A stretch of 7,224 nt of DNA from Pseudomonadota bacterium. Lineage in GTDB: Bacteria > Pseudomonadota > Alphaproteobacteria > Rhizobiales > Xanthobacteraceae. Location: positions 1 to 7,224 of the forward strand of contig JAEWBL010000684.1 in the NCBI GenBank assembly GCA_023391175.1, read 5' to 3'. Position numbers and translations under genes: made by a program. Under the pieces are notes generated by a model that was not told where the DNA came from, searched no databases, and saw only the letters and a program-made list of their open reading frames with translations. Shown piece by piece: positions 5,122 to 7,224 of the stretch (positions are counted from its first letter, which is position 1; every line of letters begins with the position of its first letter).

Positions 5122-5867
5122 GCGCCGTCCCCGAGATAGGCGGCCTTCACGGCCGCATCGGCCCGCACCGCATCCGGCGTGCCGCAGGCGATGATGCGCC
5201 CGGCGACGAGCACGCTGATGCGGTCAGCGAGGCGGAACACCGCATCCATGTCGTGCTCCACCAGCAGGATGGCGCATCGGCCCTTGAGGCGGGTGAGCAG
5301 CGCCACCATGGCGGCGGATTCGGCTGGCCCCGTGCCGGCCATGGGCTCGTCCAGCAGCATCAGGCGCGGGCGGGCGGCGAGGGCCATGGCCAGCTCCAGC
5401 GCCCGCTTCTCCCCATGGCTGAGGGCGGACGCGGCCACCCCGGCGCGGGCGGCGAGGCCCACCTCATCGAGCAGGCCCTGCGCCTCTTCCCGCGCCGCGC
5501 GATCGGAGGCGGCGGGGCGGATGAGGCGGAAGGTGCGCCCGCGCGCCGCCATCACGGCGAGGGCCGCGTGCTCCAGCGCGGTGAAGCGGGGGAAGATGGA
5601 GGTGATCTGGAACGCCCGAGCAAGGCCGAGCCGTGCCCTTTTATGAACGGGCAGGCGGGTGATGTCCGCCCCGTCGAAGTGGATGGTGCCGGCATCGGGC
5701 ATCACCTCGCCGGCGATCTGGCCGACGAGGGTGGTCTTGCCCGCGCCGTTGGGGCCGATGAGGGCATGGATCTCGCCGGGCAGAACCGCGAGGTCCACCC
5801 CGGCCGTCACATGGAGCGCGCCATAGGCCTTGGCGAGGCCGGCGATGTAGAGTAGCGGCTCAGCCAT
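5118..5867 (-). CDS. livG: ABC transporter ATP-binding protein, LivG type (HAAT family)
   Basis: The 249-residue product is a complete ABC ATPase: Walker A GPNGAGKT at 38-45, Q-loop RAFQITSIFP with Gln87, signature LSHGEKR at 149-155, Walker B LMLLDEP at 169-175 with Glu174, and switch His205 in VEHDMD. The C-terminal segment ending in AYLGDGA is typical of LivG and of the urea-transporter homologue UrtD. LSHG and VEHDM are found in both groups, so a substrate other than branched-chain amino acids (amides, urea, aromatic acids) is possible. The start overlaps the end of livM by eight bases, and a run of G (5881-5876) lies about eight bases upstream as ribosome site. Its own stop overlaps the livF start. 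Confidence 0.95.
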   Translation of the reverse strand: MAEPLLYIAGLAKAYGALHVTAGVDLAVLPGEIHALIGPNGAGKTTLVGQIAGEVMPDAGTIHFDGADITRLPVHKRARLGLARAFQITSIFPRFTALEHAALAVMAARGRTFRLIRPAASDRAAREEAQGLLDEVGLAARAGVAASALSHGEKRALELAMALAARPRLMLLDEPMAGTGPAESAAMVALLTRLKGRCAILLVEHDMDAVFRLADRISVLVAGRIIACGTPDAVRADAAVKAAYLGDGA

Positions 5868-6777
5868 CGCGCCGCCCCCCGAGCAGGGTGGCGATGCCGC
5901 CGCGCGCCAGCACGAGCAGCACCAGCAGCGGACCGAAGATGATGCGCCAATGTTCGGTCAGGTGCGCGAGCCCATCCTCCAGCAGCACCACGCCCAGTGC
6001 GCCGAGCACCGGGCCGAGGGCGCTCATGGGACCGCCCGCCACCACCATGACGATGAATTCCGCCGAGCGGTGCCAGGAGAGATAGGCGGGGCTCACGAAC
6101 TCGGTGAGATTGGCATAGAGCGCCCCCGCGAGCCCGGCGAAAGCGCCGGCGATGACATAGGCGACGAGCCGATAGGCATAGGGGTCCACCCCCAGCGCGC
6201 GCAGCCGCCGCTCATTGTCCCGTCCTGCCGCCAGCACCCGCCCGAAGGGGGAGCGCGCCAGCACAGTCGAAACGAGCACGGTGAGCGCGAGGAGGCCCAG
6301 CACCACGTAATGGAAGGTCTTCGGGTCCTTCAGCCAGCGCGCCCCCGCCACGGTGGAGCGGGCGGCCAGCGTCAGGCCATCGTCGCCGCCATAGGCCGAG
6401 AGGCTCTGGGTGACGAAGAAAGCCATCTGCCCGAAGGCCAGCGTGATCATGATGAAATAGACGCCGCGTGTCCTCAGCGAGATCGCCCCGGTGACGAGCG
6501 CGAACAGGCCCGCCGCCGCCATGGCCATGGGGAAGGCGACGAGGGCATCGCGCACGCCCTCCTCCATCAATATGCCGACCGCATAGGCGCCGATGCCCAT
6601 GGTCGCCGCATGGCCGAAGGAGACGAGCCCGCCCTGCCCGAGGATGAAGCCGAGGCTCACGGCGGCGAGCGCGAAGATCATGGCGCGCGCCACCAGCGTC
6701 AGCATCGCGGTGTTGGCGAAGGCCGGCACGGCGGCGAGGGCCGCGAACACGGCGAGGGCGAGGAGGGCGCGCGTCAT
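5860..6777 (-). CDS. livM: ABC transporter permease, LivM type (HAAT family)
   Basis: The 305-residue protein is an integral inner-membrane subunit with roughly eight to ten hydrophobic segments. Diagnostic motifs are GQGGLVSFGHAATMGIGAYA (47-66), TRGVYFIMITLAFGQM (103-118) and the cytoplasmic coupling loop SPFGRVLAAGRDNERRLRALG (176-196), which contacts the ATPases. It ends with GGPMSALGPVLGA (248-260) and a final helix pair. The length is usual for short LivM proteins that lack an N-terminal extension. The start overlaps the livH stop by four bases (ATGA). No good Shine-Dalgarno precedes it, so translation probably depends on coupling to livH. It would form the heterodimeric channel with the LivH-type subunit. 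Confidence 0.94.
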   Translation of the reverse strand: MTRALLALAVFAALAAVPAFANTAMLTLVARAMIFALAAVSLGFILGQGGLVSFGHAATMGIGAYAVGILMEEGVRDALVAFPMAMAAAGLFALVTGAISLRTRGVYFIMITLAFGQMAFFVTQSLSAYGGDDGLTLAARSTVAGARWLKDPKTFHYVVLGLLALTVLVSTVLARSPFGRVLAAGRDNERRLRALGVDPYAYRLVAYVIAGAFAGLAGALYANLTEFVSPAYLSWHRSAEFIVMVVAGGPMSALGPVLGALGVVLLEDGLAHLTEHWRIIFGPLLVLLVLARGGIATLLGGRRDG

Positions 6778-7224
6778 GCCGGCGCCGGGAACAGGCCGCG
6801 CGGGCGGAAGAAGAGGATGGCCGCCATCAGCACATAGACGCTCATGGAGGCGAGCGCCGGCCCGGCCGCGCTGGCGGCGGAGGCGGACAGGACAAGCTTG
6901 AAAATGTCGGTGAGGAAGGAGCGGCCGAGCGTGTCGATGAGCCCCACCAGCAGCGCCGCCACGAACGCCCCGCGCATGGAGCCGATGCCGCCGATGACGA
7001 TCACCACGAAGGCGAGGATGAGGAGATTGTCCCCCATGCCCGGTTCAACGGACAGGATCGGCCCCGCCATGGCCCCGGCGAAGGCCGCCAGCATGGCGCC
7101 GAAGGCGAAGATGCGGGCGAACAGGGCATTGATGTCCACCCCCAGCGCCGAGACCATGGGCGCGTTGGTGGCCCCGGCCCGCAGCAGCATGCCCGCGCGG
7201 GTGCAGGTGACGAGCACATAGAGC
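6774..7224 (-). CDS. livH: ABC transporter permease, LivH type, C-terminal part (start lies beyond the window)
   Basis: About 150 codons are visible, roughly the second half of a LivH permease of about 290 residues. The frame stays open to the window edge (the last visible codons read LYV before LVTCTRAGM), so this is a cut gene and not one starting at the GTG at 7217. The coupling-loop segment TRAGMLLRAGATNAPMVSALG, the stretch EPGMGDNLLILAFVVIVIGG and the motif GSMRGAFVAALLVGLIDTLG are characteristic of the family. The C-terminus ends in FFRPRGLFPAPA, a common ending for these permeases. It is the first visible gene of the leftward Liv operon; a substrate-binding protein gene, if linked, would lie to the right or elsewhere. 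Confidence 0.94.
   Translation of the reverse strand, partial: LYVLVTCTRAGMLLRAGATNAPMVSALGVDINALFARIFAFGAMLAAFAGAMAGPILSVEPGMGDNLLILAFVVIVIGGIGSMRGAFVAALLVGLIDTLGRSFLTDIFKLVLSASAASAAGPALASMSVYVLMAAILFFRPRGLFPAPA

Noticed and set aside
1..7224. CRISPR array, tRNA or rRNA gene, insertion sequence or prophage remnant
   Set aside because: No regularly spaced repeats, tRNA-like cloverleaf, rRNA sequence, transposase or integrase was seen on either strand.

Overview
The DNA is GC-rich with strongly G/C-ending codons. Together with a Tat-exported serine hydrolase, a branched-chain amino-acid-type (HAAT/Liv) ABC transporter whose genes overlap by a few bases, and palindromes of the kind dispersed in many Hyphomicrobiales genomes, this suggests an alphaproteobacterium, perhaps in or near the Xanthobacteraceae. 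That placement is an inference from style; no marker gene is present.

Left edge (1-416), minus strand: this gene-poor stretch is the most interesting part of the window. Reading leftward it holds a near-ideal sigma-54 promoter (236-221), then a guanidine-I (ykkC-type) riboswitch aptamer (203-101) that begins about seven bases after the predicted transcription start. Next comes a set of competing hairpins (104-34) that can hide or expose a Shine-Dalgarno site, and finally an ATG at 30-28 that opens a gene running off the window. Only its first ten codons are visible, so its product is unknown. The layout predicts an operon that needs both RpoN-type activation (classically nitrogen limitation) and guanidine before it is expressed.

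Middle, plus strand: a Tat-exported beta-lactamase/transpeptidase-fold serine hydrolase (417-1577) is followed after 54 bases by an AI-2E/PerM-family membrane protein (1632-2666). The gap after it (2667-2855) carries two inverted copies of a palindromic repeat and sits between convergent genes.

Right, minus strand: a leftward operon encodes the end of a LivH-type permease, then LivM, LivG and LivF homologues. All three junctions overlap (4, 8 and 4 bases), so the genes are probably translationally coupled. After a 70-base gap without a convincing terminator comes a membrane-anchored alpha/beta hydrolase (4337-2856), which may be co-transcribed. The substrate-binding protein is not in the window and the transported substrate cannot be read from these parts.

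The guanidine-controlled unit at the left and the Liv operon at the right are separated by two plus-strand genes. No direct regulatory link between them is visible.
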